A stretch of DNA of 64,000 nucleotides from Tanypteryx hageni (GCA_028673005.1 CM054113.1:42846117-42910116); one strand, 5' to 3'; shown: positions 11,996-25,046, numbered from the stretch's first letter. Notes: generated from the letters alone by a model not told the origin. Numbers and translations are program-made.

Positions 11996-14900
11996 AAGCA
12001 GTTTTACCCATGCTTAAAACAATTTTAAATGGTAATATTAGCAGCAAATGTTATAATGGTTAGCAGGTGAACTTCAGACTGGTCAGGTGGAGCGTTTATT
12101 ACAAAGCATCTGAATGGTCTTCGATTTATTCCCGTTCGCGATCTTCGATGACCCAGAATTAAATGGACAATCGCATTAAAAATTGCAAAATACCAATTCG
12201 CTGCCTGAATAAAAAGTGAAAAACGGAACTTCATTTTCCAGAGGCCGTGGAGAAACTAATAGTCATTCGCATCTAATCGGAAGTCACAATCGGGCACAAT
12301 CGAAAGACGCCCGCCAGAAGCGTTTTGAAAAAGCATCATCACGAAACTTAAATTGATTCTTTCCCGGCTAGATTATCTACCGGTCGTGCAAAAGAAAATG
12401 ATCCGCGATTTAACGCGCCCTGTACGGCGCGGATAGATGAAGATAAGAGCGCAGACAGAATGACAGATCTAGGCTACCATACGCGAAATTCGCCTACGTC
12501 ACGGACCCGGCTAGTTTCAATCGAGACAGATGAACATCATGAACCGTCGATCATTTTTCATGGCAAGTTATGAGCACGGTGAAGTAAACGAAATTCTTTT
12601 GAATCGCGTCATAACTGAAGGTTATAAAAAATCATAGGAAGTAGCTATTCGCAACCTATGTAGTTTCTAAAAATGAAATTGAATATCTTAGAATAACTAG
12701 ATTATTTTTTATTCAATGTGGAAACCAAGGAATCATATGTTCGTAATGTTCCAATATATATGACTCGGCAAACAATCGATACAGCCGCGCTAAATTATCT
12801 TTTTTGTAAGAGCTATTTTAGTTTGAATAGACATTATATAGGAATTACGTAGAACATTCAGTTCATTACATACACTGCCGGTTAGCAGCTTATATTTAAA
12901 AAATTAAAAATATATATTCCACAAAGTAAACAAGCTTAAGTATCTTACAATAAAAAATTGAAATAAAACGATCCACATGTCAATAATAGAAGAAAAATAG
13001 GAAAAAACTATCCATTGCTAGTGCTTGTTCGCTGATGTAAAATTGCATAAGGCAATCAATAGAATATCACCTCCCTACACAACGAATTCCCCAAGTACGC
13101 GAGAAACCGTAATGGAGAGTCTTTCTAAAAAACTCTGAGAGCTAACGGAATCGACTTCATTAAAATGACACTAGAACAATGGAGAGCGGTAAGATTAAGG
13201 AGAAGAGATCGAGATAAGGGATAAAAAGAATCAAGGAAGGAGGAGAGGTGTGGGGAAGGCAGCTTACAAGTATAGGCGAGCAGTTGGGGCAAGGACGGAC
13301 ATGCTTTAAACAGCCGTCCTTAGGCATACACACCCTCTCCCCCTTAACTCCCTCCCTCTTGTGGAACCAAGGCGAGGGTTGGACCGGTGAGGTCAAGCAG
13401 TCACCCCCACACAGCCTTCCCCTCTCTCCCTCGACGCACTCGCCCCCTACCACCCGCCCTCCACCTCGCGCCGGGAGAAACCACCATCACCACCGAAGCC
13501 AGATTGAGGTAGGTGGAAAGGTCCGGTTAGCCAACGGGCAATTTTGGGGCAACACGACGCCGCAATGGAAGGGTACCAAATGAAAAGCTTGAGGGGGAGG
13601 ACGTCCTTGATCGGAAACCGCGCCCAGATTGGCGAAATATACACGTCAAGATTCTCTTTATGAAACTGCACGTGATGAAGAAAAGCACCTCCCGTCACGC
13701 ACTCCAGATGCATTCGTGGAGGCGACCGCTTAATGAGTTAACAGTCGCTCGTTCGGCGTCGAACAAAATTAATGGGGCCGTTACATTTTTAAAAATTCGA
13801 TCGAAATCGCGATAGTTAACCCCTTTTTGGAAGAACTAAGGCCTCTCTGAGATTTAAGAAATATGATATAATTGCTTCGGTTTATAAATGATTCGCCGTT
13901 GGTGAAAGGTTAAGAATGAGAAAATTCACCGAATTGGAATGGTAAATACGATGGAAACATTATTCACCACTGATAAGTTATGTCTCTCCAAAGGCTACGA
14001 AAAGAATAGGATTTTTATGACTTTCGGAGAGACAGCTCACCGTTATGATTTTAGCAATGAGGTAAGCTCGATTATTCTCTTTTGGATTATTCACAAGCTA
14101 TGCGAAACTGAAAATATAATACAACTCGAACTATAAAAATCAAACCGTCTTTCATTTACATTTATAAAAAATATTCGCAAAACTGAAAAGTATTCTGCTT
14201 GAGAAACCGTCACGCCATTGTTTTGAAATATCTGCTTAGTACCCAGAGATTGTTTTTTTTGCATTAACTTAGGATTTTCCGTTAAGTATTTGCGCATCGC
14301 AGCTGAAATTCAAGAAAGGAGTATAAAACTTTCAAGAACTGTTTCAATTACATACATATTTTCAGTAATGTATTCACGACTCGCCAATCAGGGAAAATCT
14401 ATGCACTCAGAAGTTGTCGAAAGCTGTGATAAATCAAAAATATTCTTTAAGCGCCTTAAAATAAACGTTAAACAGTCTTGTACTGACTACAAGATAAAAT
14501 TTCGAGCAAAAAATTTCAATGCGGTTGCTAAGATGGTCAAGAAATTAAATTTTCCCATTTGATTTTTTAAAATTAGCTATCAAAATCAAAATTATCTGCC
14601 ACCCGTATTTCTCGGCCAGTTTGCGACTGCAATAAATCGAAAATTCCCCACCAACAACATCCCCTTTAAACCCGAAATCCAAACGGGAAAGTAACCGTTC
14701 CTTCACTGCCTCCTGGCAACATCTTCCAATTTCGCAAAGGCCACAAACCGAGGAACCGGCGACTCGAGGACCCTCGAAGCCACTGGCACACGTAAATATA
14801 TCGCTTCGAGAGAATGAATTTCAAGCGCATTATTTTATACACGCGGAATGACTTTATCCACGCTAAGTCCCCTTTTTTCTAAACGGGCCGACATCTGAAA

Positions 14901-16400
14901 GTGATGGATGAAGTCGCGGGTGGAAAATTTCCTCGAGGCCCGAGGCGAGGCTCGAACCAGCGAACTCATCGCCGTGTTTTAAGTCGCGAACTAATTACAC
15001 TAATTCTTTTTTACGCAAAGATTAAAAAACATTCGCTACGGTCCACAGTCGTTAAGATATCTCTAACGTCACATTTGCCCTCAAATTTTACAGTTAAAGT
15101 AGAAACAAGTCCCTAAAGGGAGAAACGTGATGTGACCGAATGTGCATACGTTATGCCCAAATTATTAGCCTTAAATTCGGAAAATAAAGCTGTAAAATTT
15201 CGAAGGTTTGTTTGTTTTTCACTGGAAAGTTAAATGTACTCGGCGATTATTTACCGCGAATTGAGAAGTTACTGCCGTTGACAGGTCGGTAAATTGTAAA
15301 ATAAAAATCGGGCCATTTTTTATAACGCGAGCCGTTGGAAACAATATTTTAATGTTTTAATGCTTTCCTTGCTGTGATTATACTTTCAATGTTCTATAAT
15401 ACATTCTTATACACATTAGCATACTACTTAATCGACATTTTAAATTTCGACGCGACTCGATTCGCGGAGAGTTTCGTCGTTTTATTGTTAGTAATGCATA
15501 TTTATGATGAGCAAAGCAGAAAATTATTCCACGAATTTTCACTCTAAAACGCATTCCGCATTACCTTACACTACTTGAGATCGACTTAGTTTCCACACTA
15601 GAAGAAGAGCGATTCAAATATAGCGAATGAGAAATGGACAAAGGCGACGAAATTAAATCTTGCTCCATCACCAAAAATTGAGGACTAAATTGGTTCACGG
15701 CTTCGAAAAAATATGCACGGATTAAACGAGTTTCGGATAAATCGGCTGCATGCACGCCTCATTCTGCCATTCCGTGACGTGAAAGAGCACTCCTCAAGGA
15801 CGATGCTTTCCTAAATTCATTTTAAGTAATATCAAACAGCTCACGATGTGCCACGAGGTCTTGAAAGTAATCCCAGTGATTTTTTTATCCTATCAAGAAT
15901 AGGCGATATAAAGTAATCGAATTCGATCAAACCAGGTCATGTCAGGGATAACAAAATCCTCTCTCCAACAATTGGGGATTTCGAAACAAAATAAAATTTT
16001 GTGGTAGCGTTCAGTCCCGTCGCCTTCAACATATAAAAAAACTCTGAAAACCTAGTTTAATAATTCGTACACGAATAATTCGTCAATTGCTGGGAATTTT
16101 CCAAATTTATCTCGTAAATGTATCATTCACGTCTGCACATTAATGGAGCAAGATTCTTTGAAAATACTTTATTATGGTTGCATTTAATCGATAAAATTTT
16201 GAAACATTCAAGGGAAACTTGTACAAGAATTTTTTATATTTTATGAAGCGTTTACATTTTGCTGGCCATGTGCTAGCATCCTTCCGTCAAAATATATATT
16301 TTTTAAAATCGGTCATTAAATTATTTGAAAGTTTATTTAACATGTTGGAACCAAGAGAATGATTAACGATACATTTGTTGAAAACATACGAATCACATAA
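11996..16400. other. Intronic DNA without recognised gene
   Basis: AT-rich with a mixed low-complexity patch at 13180-13500 and a GGTTCGAGCC-containing patch near 14945 (minus strand). No exon with a plausible Duox peptide was found. Confidence 0.55.
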
Positions 16401-16406
16401 ACTCAC

Positions 16407-16487
16407 CGACTGAACCCCAATCAGGATGTGCAAGGTTGTTGAACCATCCATCGTGCCTCTGCTTCTCCGTGTTGCTGTACATCCGTT
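16407..16487 (-). CDS. Duox: Dual oxidase exon 2 (start of peroxidase-homology domain)
   Basis: Seen: on the minus strand a pyrimidine-rich acceptor (TTCTGTATTTTGCAG) precedes the exon at 16487, and a strong donor, GTGAGT, follows at 16406-16401. The exon is 81 bp: two bases, 26 codons, one base (phase 1 at both ends). The codons read RMYSNTEKQRHDGWFNNL followed by AHPDWGSV. Known: insect Duox proteins carry a near-identical stretch (YDGWYNNLAHPDWGSV) just behind the signal peptide, at the start of the extracellular peroxidase-like domain that works with the C-terminal NADPH-oxidase part to make hydrogen peroxide at epithelial surfaces. The other reading frames of this exon give no recognisable peptide. 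Odd: H and F replace the usual Y residues in the motif (HDGWF). Exon 3, expected to encode the conserved SYSDGVY region, is not in the window. Alternative: another heme peroxidase, but the NNLAHPDWGSV string points to Duox. Confidence 0.9.
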
Positions 16488-16994
16488 CTGCAAAATACAG
16501 AAATATTCGTATAATAAACATGAAGTTGATAAATGTCTCTCCATCTAAGTTTCATAAATTAGAACATATATGTAAATGATAACACCGTTCCAAATGCCGA
16601 GGCTGCCCCCACCGTAGCATCCGTCAACTTCCTGGACTTAGTGAAGTATCCTTTTGAAATCCAAGAAAATATTAAGGATCTCGGCGTAGCAATTATTTCG
16701 CAACAATTGTAATATTTGTTAACAGGAAAAATGGATAATACATTACATTTGATGTCTCGTGCTTAACCCTAGAATTTAACTATCTCCCGAAGTTTAAAAG
16801 AGTAATTTTTGCTACAATCAGTTTGATCAAATCTAATTCTTATAAAATAGATTTGGAGTTCCACCTTTAAATAGACAAATTCCCATTTAAATTTTGATAA
16901 AAAAAGCCGTCGTAAGAGAAGAGTAAAAAATTAAACGAGTCTCCCCTCAAAATTGTACTCCTCTAACTACGTCGAACGAACTAAAGTCTAAGGT

Positions 16995-17307
16995 GTGGTG
17001 GTGTCCAACCTTTGCTGCATAGCGACCCGCATCGGTGGTTTCGAATCCTCCGGCAAGTCGCGTTGGAAGTTACCAATCCTTCGCCGGGCCGGATAAGAGT
17101 TTAAATCCTAATTTACTTATATATTCTGGGGTGCCGTATAAGTAAAAATCAAGTCTAGGTTTTCATGATGAACATTTTATGTTTAAGAAGTATGTCATAA
17201 AAAATTTCATAAAAATGTTTGAATGTGAGAGTTACATTTTTTGGATTGCTTTTTCATCATAGCTCCGCGGGCTGCATCCGGCCCACGGGAAGGTTGGACA
17301 CCCCTTG
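16995..17307. mobile_element. hAT/Charlie-like MITE (about 313 bp)
   Basis: GGTGTCCAACCTTTGCTGC on the left and, inverted, GGTGTCCAACCTTCCCG on the right; inside, CGACCCGCAT and GGCTGCATCCGGCCC are typical of hAT elements whose ends read CAGGGGTGTCCAACC. The outermost bases have decayed and the flanks match poorly (4 of 8). It lies about 500 bp upstream of Duox exon 2, inside intron 1. Confidence 0.65.
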
Positions 17308-20300
17308 CCTAATCCTAGATTCAGTTGTTTGCAACAAAATCCAACAGCAAAATTCCATATCCGCGCTCTTTAGGAAGAAAGATGGCCCATGTGTGCTTAA
17401 AAAAAAACAAAACGAATGTCACAACATTCACCGTCATCGGAAAAGGAGATCCCTTTCAGAGAATATGAGCGTGACAAACACGCTGAGTCAGAGAGAGAAA
17501 GGGGAAGAATAAGAGATTATTACCGCGATGGATGGAAAACGAGCGAATCTCGCTCGATCCCCCTGCCTCTTTCTCCCCTACCCCTTCCCTACTCGCATCT
17601 ACTTTCACGAATGAAAATCAAGATTGACTGCGTGTTAAGATGCGAGGCTAGATATATAGCACGCGTGAGGGTGGTGAGACAGTGAAAGGGATGACGGAGT
17701 AATGAATAATGAGTACATTTCCTGACGGCAAAGAGAAGTTGCAGAGCTATTCGAGGGTGAAAACTTTTCGGAGAGATGGATAGATTCATCTCGGAGATAA
17801 GCCGAGGGATACAGGCATGAATAAACTCCCAAGCAACCCGAGTATGTTTTCCTTTCTCCCTCTCAGAAGTTATTTTTATATATTACCCCGTCTCAGTTCC
17901 ATTCCGCGCATTTTCGACGCTTGTTATTCGAAGAGAATATAATTTGCGGTTTGAAAAATCTTCGAGGGTTGCTTGCCAGTCGCTTAAACAGACACGAAAT
18001 GACATTTCCTTTCACTTCGATAATTTTTACTGGAATAAAAAAATGCCGATTAATAATAATGGTCATATCACGGTTTATACCCCATTTTCTGCAAAAACTA
18101 ACGTGGATATGGCGACTTTATAAAAATTAAAATAAATGCAAGTTTTTATTTAAAAAATCGGTGGAGAAGACTTGAGACATGATATATGCAAGAATAAATA
18201 ATTTCACGATCAAATATCCCTTCATTGATAAAATTTTTATTGGGCACTTTAACGGTTGTCATTAATATTTAAATTTTATCATTATATATTAGCATGAAAT
18301 ATACTCATAGCCGTAAAAAAATCAACTTCCATATTCATAGCAGAAAGTTTGCGTGGAAGTTTATAAAATGTCATTACAAAAATATAAACTGTTGATCAAA
18401 CCAAAGCGCGAAGTTCAATATTGTACCAAGAACTAAACTCCGCGTACACCTAGTACATCACACTAAATAAAAACAAAATAATTTATTCCGACAATTGCAA
18501 TTTAGCTCGACTTTATGCAAGATAGTCATCTACATGACCAACCGTATGTGATTATCTGAGCAGTGATTGATGCGGAGAATTTTATTTTATGCTAACTACG
18601 GTTTATAATAAAAAGCTATAAAAAAAGCTTTTATAATCTTTTATTTTACATTTTCATCAACTGAGCGTCCATTTTACGGATGAATTTCCTCGACGGCGCA
18701 AACCATCTTGGAGGAAATTCTTTGGTACGGAATACCGAGAATATGAGAAGATAATCTCTTAAATATTCCGAGGGCTTCGAGGTGCGTGACCTCACGGCCA
18801 TGGGATAGAAACTCCATCTCCGAAGTTCGCTTTTTTTACAGCGACTTAAAGATTAGATTACGACATTACGCAAATATGAGTGAAAGCACATGATAGTGGA
18901 TGAGAAAAATTGAGCATTTTGAGGCCAGTACGCAACGCTGCACATTTAAGTCAAACACGGGGAAAAAACAAAAACGAAACGGCTTGAGCAAGAGATTACA
19001 GCAAACCCTCGCCATTCGTGGTTCCGGCTGTTTGGGGGAAACAGACTGTCTGCACATATTTAAACTTAGACAGGGATTCACTGCAGTTTTACTCTTTTTC
19101 CAATTTGTGATAAAAGGAAATAAACTACAGGGCAAGCTTTACTACAGAGTCGAAAGGAAAGCGAAATAAAAAGTATTTTCCTTAATACGTTCCTATCATT
19201 CTTTCATAATTACAAACCAATCGAAGGTGGACGATATCATACGCAGTATATAAAGCTGCATTAGGGGTGTAGAAATAAAAAAACAAACTGGCAAACTTTC
19301 TAGCCAATTACCATATTAAGGTTGGAAAAATAAGGCGCGTATTTCGACTGTAAATCAGTCATCAGTGGCGAACCACCGATAAGAGATTCTAAAAAATAAA
19401 TCTACCAACTTACTATCGGTGGATTTCCAGTGATTGCCGGCTGCTATTCAACCTAAATGTGCATCTCATTTTCCCCACTTTGTTGTAGCTATCAAAAAGA
19501 CAGTTCAACAATGAACGATGCTGCATAACTAGTGCGAAAATTCGTCCATTATTTCATTATCATCCCTCATTCGTAAGAGTAGCCCAGTTATCCTTCTTCC
19601 ATAAAAGAAATAAATATTACCTTTCGTCTTTTCCGTGTGGTATACAAATGGCCCTCCATCACAACCCCACCCCTTTCTCCTCCTGCCGAAACGCCCACGC
19701 ACGCGCTTCCAATCCTAAATCACCCTAAAGGCGTTCGCACAAACCTCGCTTTTACTCATCTCCTTCCTTCCTCCAAGCGACCTTGAGGGTAAGGGCGTAA
19801 AGAAACGGAACGTGATCCAAGATCCTCTAAGCTCCAGGAGTGGCTCCTCCCAAAAATAAATACGACCAATAAAAAGAATAAGGAAAGGATCCCGATCTCT
19901 CTTCCACCTCACGCGCCGACGGTGAAAAATGTAATGGTAAGGTTCTTAAAAAAAAGAAAACGGGAAGTTCTACAGAAATAGGAGAGAGAGTGTAAAATTC
20001 GTTTGTATGAAAATGTCTCGTAACATGAAGAGAAAGGAGTGAGAGGTCAGTTCGCTCGATTTGAATTGCCTTTCGACGTCGCTCTTAATGTGACATGAGA
20101 AACATTTCCGAGAGGAAAGGATTTTTCCTAATTTGGCAACAGTAACGGAAGAAAAGGCATATGGTGTTTCACTAAATTAACTCCCTTTTCGCATAAAGAT
20201 TAATCTCCTACATAGATTGCAGGCACTTAAGAAACTTGAAAAAAGTGAATTCAAGATTTCGAAAATAATTACTCTAGAGAAAAACTAATATATATTCAAG

Positions 20301-20433
20301 ATATATCTTATAATACAATGAAGTGAGCGGAATCAATGGGAGACATTTACTAAAATAGGCAGAAAATGTGAATGAACTTTTATCGTCGAAAAAATAAAAA
20401 TAACTTTTAAAAAATACTACAAGAGTTTAGACC
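17308..20433. other. Intronic DNA without recognised feature
   Basis: Only short frames, no TIR pairs found by eye; AT-rich. Confidence 0.55.
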
Positions 20434-20669
20434 AGGAGTGATCAAACCTACTTTCTCTGGGAGCCGAAAAAGATAATCTTCAGAAGTTTGAGAGCCGCAA
20501 GTCATATATTCTATGCACCTAAATTTATAAACAGTAAACTTAACCTATAATCGAAGCAATACAGAGAGAACGAGAGTTCCTTAGGCATTCCCAAAACGTC
20601 TCACATTGCGTTATTGTGCTTAATAGGAATGTAAAAGAGCCACATGCGTCTCGAGAGTCACGGTACATT
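20434..20669. mobile_element. Decayed hAT/Charlie-like element
   Basis: The left side reads CAGGAGTGATCAAACCTACT then GGGAGCCG..., and the right side has GAGCCACATGCG and GAGAGTCACGG. This is the pattern of hAT elements whose ends resemble CAGGGGTCGGCAAACC. The right terminus is lost and no target duplication is visible. Confidence 0.4.
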
Positions 20670-20810
20670 TTACTATATAAATCATTTTTAAGTTAAATTT
20701 AACGCTTTAGAATGCCTGAAAAATACTCTCCAAGAAAATTTCATTAAAGAATATCGCATTTACACGAGGAATCGCCGCACTCTTGTTTACTTTAAGCTTG
20801 GTCTTTACTT

Positions 20811-21249
20811 AGGGCTGCCACCTCTATGGTTTTCGTCCGGAGGCTGGTTTTCGCATTTCATCTCCGGTCTCCGAATTTAACAACCAGTCTCCGATTACGG
20901 TACGTCCCGTTTTTCGGCCAATTTTTCCTCCAATGTCCCGTATCATCATACGGGACATTTGAGGAATTAATATTTTGGTCGTCATTAAGTATGTTATTAA
21001 TTATGTTAAATGATTCAATATTGACATTAGAAAAAACTGTCTTACTAGTACCGACTTGCACAGTGTCATGAAAAATTTGAAAGACAAAATAACAAGTAGA
21101 TTAACAAATAGTTTTTACGGGAGTAAATTAAAATGACGAACTGAAGTCCGCAAACGTAAAAGTCCGTTTTAGAAGCAAACAAAGTATATGAAAGGATACT
21201 AGTATCTAAACAAATATTATGACTTCGGAATTTTATTTAAAACAAAAAC
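20811..21249 (+). mobile_element. Possible 5' part of the same hAT element
   Basis: AGGGCTGCCACCTCTATGG at 20811 looks like a hAT-type terminus, and the tract to 21250 includes a perfect 11-bp hairpin (20933-20958). No matching inverted terminus was found to the right of 21684, so the element borders remain unproven. Confidence 0.35.
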
Positions 21250-21684
21250 TAAATTTAGACTGTTTTAAAGGCTTCTGAAAAGTTGTTCGTTGAATCGAAT
21301 GAAGACATATTATACGATGAAATAAACTCTTTCAATGCTATTCGAAAAGAATTAATGAAACTTGACCTTGCGGTAGATAAAATGTGGGTCCAAATATTCC
21401 AAAAATCAAATTTTTCTAAATTGCCTAAGCTAGTTAGGAAAATACTGTCAATACCTATTAACAATGCATTTGTTGAGCGAGTTTTTTCGTTGATGGGTAA
21501 TTTGTGGATAGATGAACGCAATTGCTTGAGTGTAGCCATAGTAAAAACTGAATTGTACACAAAAATTAATTATAATATGAATTACAAAGAACTTTTACAA
21601 TTAATCCGAAGACCCGAGCAAGGACCGTCATTGAAGAGTAGCCAAGAAAATTTTAAATATAATTTTAAATATGATCAAAAATAA
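21250..21684 (+). pseudogene. hAT transposase C-terminal fragment
   Basis: Seen: an open frame of about 145 codons without an early ATG (it enters through KLFVESNEDILYDEIN). It carries LPKLVRKILSIPINNAFVER and VFSLMGNLWIDERNCLS, followed by VKTELYTKIN. This is the C-terminal dimerisation block of hAT transposases, in which the order S-IP-[N]NA-ER-FS-MG-W-ER-L is diagnostic. The N-terminal zinc finger and most of the RNase-H-like catalytic domain are not recognisable upstream, where only short broken frames occur. It is probably the 3' end of a decayed hAT element that began near 20811. Known role: cut-and-paste transposition generating 8-bp duplications, the same superfamily as the MITEs in this window. 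It is on the + strand, antisense to Duox. Confidence 0.85.
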
Positions 21685-22218
21685 TTTACATATACTCATT
21701 GTATTTTTTGTTTAATGATTTTATTTAATAAAAATGTTTGGATGTTCCATCTATTATATCTATGCACAATTTTGTATTTAAAAGCTTTTTATTGTATTTT
21801 TTGTTCTATCACTTGTTAAAATTTATTTTTTCATATAAATACGTGATATAATTTTTTTGCTCATATCACCGGTTTTGGAATCCTCGCAGATGGTAGCTTT
21901 ATATATAATATAATATATATAATATAAAAATTGCGTTTATTTTTCAAGGAATCCATTTTAGTAAACTTTTAGTGATCAAATAAACGTTAAATATTACTTT
22001 ACGGATAAAAATGAGCTACCAAAGATAGAGATGGGGTACATTTCTCAGCTAGAGGACGGGATATTCACTTTTAGATCCCGAATAATAGCTATACCTGTAT
22101 TTTAAACCTGAAAAGTTAACTGCTTAATATATTAAGTGCACGTCCGTAAATTTGCGGAAATCCATGTTTACTATATTATGAAAACATTTCACAATTTATT
22201 TTTGCGCTAGGAAATATA

Positions 22219-22473
22219 GTATAGTAAAAACGCTCTAACGTGGCGGTGCGCAATAGGCACATTTACGGAAGGACGAGTCCATCCTCGCGGCGGGACCGCC
22301 TATAGGGGAGGTGGTGTTTAGGTGCGGGCATTTGATGCGCGAACTTGGACTCATGCGAACCAAAATCGTGTTAATGCGCTTAGGTTCTGACGTCGGCTCT
22401 CACTTAGTTTCTCCTTCCCATTCCTTCCCATCCCCTCTCACGCGTCTCCGCCTGCCACCTTACAGCGCGCGAG
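22219..22473 (-). repeat. Dispersed ~250-bp repeat, copy B (inverted)
   Basis: Reverse complement of 6374-6625 with scattered substitutions and a small insertion near 22281. Shared sequence stops abruptly at both ends, which marks a mobile unit. It lies in intron 1, so copies A and B bracket exon 2. Confidence 0.85.
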
Positions 22474-23139
22474 CAGTTCATGTTTTAATTGGATAATTTT
22501 AATACAGGAACTGCAACTGCGGAAACCTCCAATCGAAGATTGAAATTGTCCTTTTTTGAGATGAACAAATCCATCCATAAAATATCTTATGAAGTTAGCT
22601 ATAAAACAATTCGACGACGAATTCAAATACACGGCACTGACACGTTATACGAATTACGAAGAATTGATCAGCAAGGAAGCTACTCGGGTACTTCACCCAA
22701 GTCTCTCTATGATAGTGGACTTTCGGGACTTCTTAAAGGAAAGGACATCCTTAGAGACAAAAACAATAACTTTAAAAAGCCGTGAAAACAAGTAAAAACG
22801 CCATATAGCCAACTCTACCGAAAAGCCATAAAATTTTCGGTGAATATGAACCAAGGATAAACGCACACGCGGAGCTTTTCGCAACCCGAGACACGAAAGC
22901 AGGTAGCAGTGGAATATTTCTTCAAAGAAATAGTTAAGACGGAGACCAGGGCGAAACGGAACCTCCCGCGTTCGACTCTGCCTTCTTCAAGTTTGTAGAC
23001 AGCGTCGAGCGACGGCGTTAAGCAATTCGGGGACGGTGAGAAACTATGATGTAGGGCAGGTGAACGCGCCCCGTGGATAAGATGCCCAAAAGAGATAAAT
23101 CTCGCAGAGACAACAATAGCGTTCCTATGCAGCGAAGAT

Positions 23140-23430
23140 GTAATGAAGAGGGTGATTATCGAGAGTTGCGAGGGGTAGGGGTAGCGAGGGGGGGGGTTGA
23201 TAGTCGAGAATTAGAATTAGAGAAGGGATGATAGTAGAGAAGTAGAAGTAGTGTAGATGTGATAGTCGCGAGGTAGAAGGAGAGGGGTGATAGTCGAGAG
23301 GTAGAGATGGAGGGGGCGATTGTCGAAAAGAAGAGATAAGGGTATGGGTGGAAGTCGATAGGTAGAGAGAGGTGAGGGATGATAATAGACACAAAGGGAT
23401 GGGAGAGGCGATGGTCGAGTGGTAGAGAGC
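23140..23430 (+). repeat. Degenerate GA-rich minisatellite
   Basis: A unit of roughly 25-30 bp resembling GATAGTCGAGAGGTAGAGAG recurs about ten times with drift (for example at 23202, 23260, 23289). Open frames on the opposite strand rich in S, P, L and Y arise from it and are not genes. Confidence 0.8.
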
Positions 23431-24394
23431 AAACAGTGCAAGAGGCATTCGGAGGGAGAAGAGTTTGAAATAAAAGGCGAAAGTCGGAGATATGAAGTTT
23501 TCTTTACCACTGAGTCATAAGCAGCAATGTCGCTTTTACGCAACACCCTTCAGAAGCTGAGAGTAAGAAAAGAGCGGCAAGTGAGAGCACGAAACCCTTT
23601 GAACAGATTGCATAAGGAGTGCGCAAGGTGAAAAATCAGTCGAGCTAACGGCGGCGCGCAGAAGGTTTTTATGCGGGGATAAATAAGCTCGATCCGTTAC
23701 CCTTTTAAAGCGCGTTTCGATTCCAACGTAAGCGCCTATTAACTTCGTTCTGTTCGTCCGTCCGTTCATCCGTCCGTCCGTACGCATGTTCGTTCTCGGC
23801 TTCTGCCGAACGGATTTTCATTGCATTTGTTATTTCGGACTTGTGGGCAAAGACAATAAGAAAATGCAATAAAAGGTTTGCATAACCCAGTCAGGGGTTT
23901 CACTTGACTGAAAACAAAAATCAACCTTCCTTTCCACTCGACTCAAAATATCTAATTAAATAGTTTCTTATATATTATAACAGTTTCGTACAGTTTATCC
24001 ATAAACAATAAAAATTACGCAGCAAAAACTAACACATTAAAATCGCTCAGCATACTCTTATCGGGATAAATTATTAAATTTTCTGATGAAATATTGATTA
24101 AAAGTTTCACCAAATATATTTATTGCGCTATGATTTTTGGTGAATTGAAATAGCGATTATATGTACCGTAAAATTTTAACAACAGAAAAAATAGGTTTAT
24201 TTTTCTCAATAATCATCATTTATCACACAATAAAAATATCGAAGCACTATGTATCAAATTCCCAAAGGCTAATTCATCGAAATTACGCCACAATGTCAAC
24301 ATCAAAATATATCTTCGATTGTGGGGCAAACGAAAAACTACACTAATTACCAGCAGTTATTCCAATAGAGAAATACTGAGCTCTTCTAATTCCT

Positions 24395-24500
24395 GAAAAT
24401 AAATTCCTGAGTAAGTACTTAAGTACCAAAAAATGGACAATTAAGTACTTATAGGTATCTCAAATTTTATGGCTATTGGAGATACCTATGACACCTATTT
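24395..24500. repeat. Foldback element, copy 2
   Basis: Contains TATAGGTATCTC and GAGATACCTATG as inverted arms around TGGCTATTG, with the flanking word AGTAAGTACTTAAG shared (inverted) with the other copies. Confidence 0.6.
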
Positions 24501-24806
24501 CATTTTTCTTTTTTGATACGAAGTGCATTTTCTGTGATCAGTTGTTATAATTAATCTTAGCGCATTTCTAACATTTCACAGCATCTGTATTTTATGCTTG
24601 TGAAAAACAATACATTTTACGAATGTAAGCACAATATAAATATTTGCCGCGGACAATTGTGAAATGTTTTTAAATCAACAAGTTGTGATATCCACGATAT
24701 TATTTAATTCAGTAATAATTTGTTTTATTTCCCTACGAAGATTTCTCCCAATAACCTAACTGACGAATTGAGGAGAATTTGGAATTTGATCAACTGTTTA
24801 CATATA

Positions 24807-24866
24807 CAGTCAAACTCGGATATAACGAGCGCCACGGGACCGTCTAGTTTTGCTCGTTATAGCCGT
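24807..24866. repeat. Tigger left TIR and subterminal repeat
   Basis: CAGTCAAACTCGGATATAACGAGC forms the end, followed at about 24850 by an inner copy of the word GCTCGTTATAGCCG. The matching right end spans about 27042-27185, with inner words at about 27043, 27065, 27128 and 27161. Such subterminal words are commonly transposase binding sites; that role is inferred here. Confidence 0.75.
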
Positions 24867-25046
24867 TAAACTTAATATCCGTGAAGGCAAAAGCATGCAT
24901 GCGTATGGTGAAATAAGACAAGAAGTAAAAGTGAATATATAAACAGAAAGTTTATTTAATAAATTTATGGAAAAACAAAAATGAGAATAAACTAGAAAAT
25001 TTAAAATAAACATTTGTACATATAAAATTTACGCACAGCTGCATCC

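Larger units (their letters stand above)
1..16406 (-). other. Duox: Duox intron 2, partial (continues beyond the left edge)
   Basis: Begins with the GTGAGT donor of exon 2 (16406-16401) and runs leftward to the window edge without a recognisable next exon. I looked on the minus strand for the peptide that follows in Duox (a conserved S-D-G-V-Y run) by scanning for its reverse-complement codon pattern and found no match, so intron 2 is probably longer than 16.4 kb. A very small or divergent exon could be missed by eye. Confidence 0.6.

Noticed and set aside
14930..14975. GGTTCGAGCC on the minus strand as a tRNA or SINE promoter
   Set aside because: No matching A box or stems; without a second copy in the window a SINE cannot be supported.
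1..16400. Duox exon 3
   Set aside because: No minus-strand sequence matching the expected conserved S-D-G-V-Y codon pattern was found by scanning; the exon is probably outside the window.
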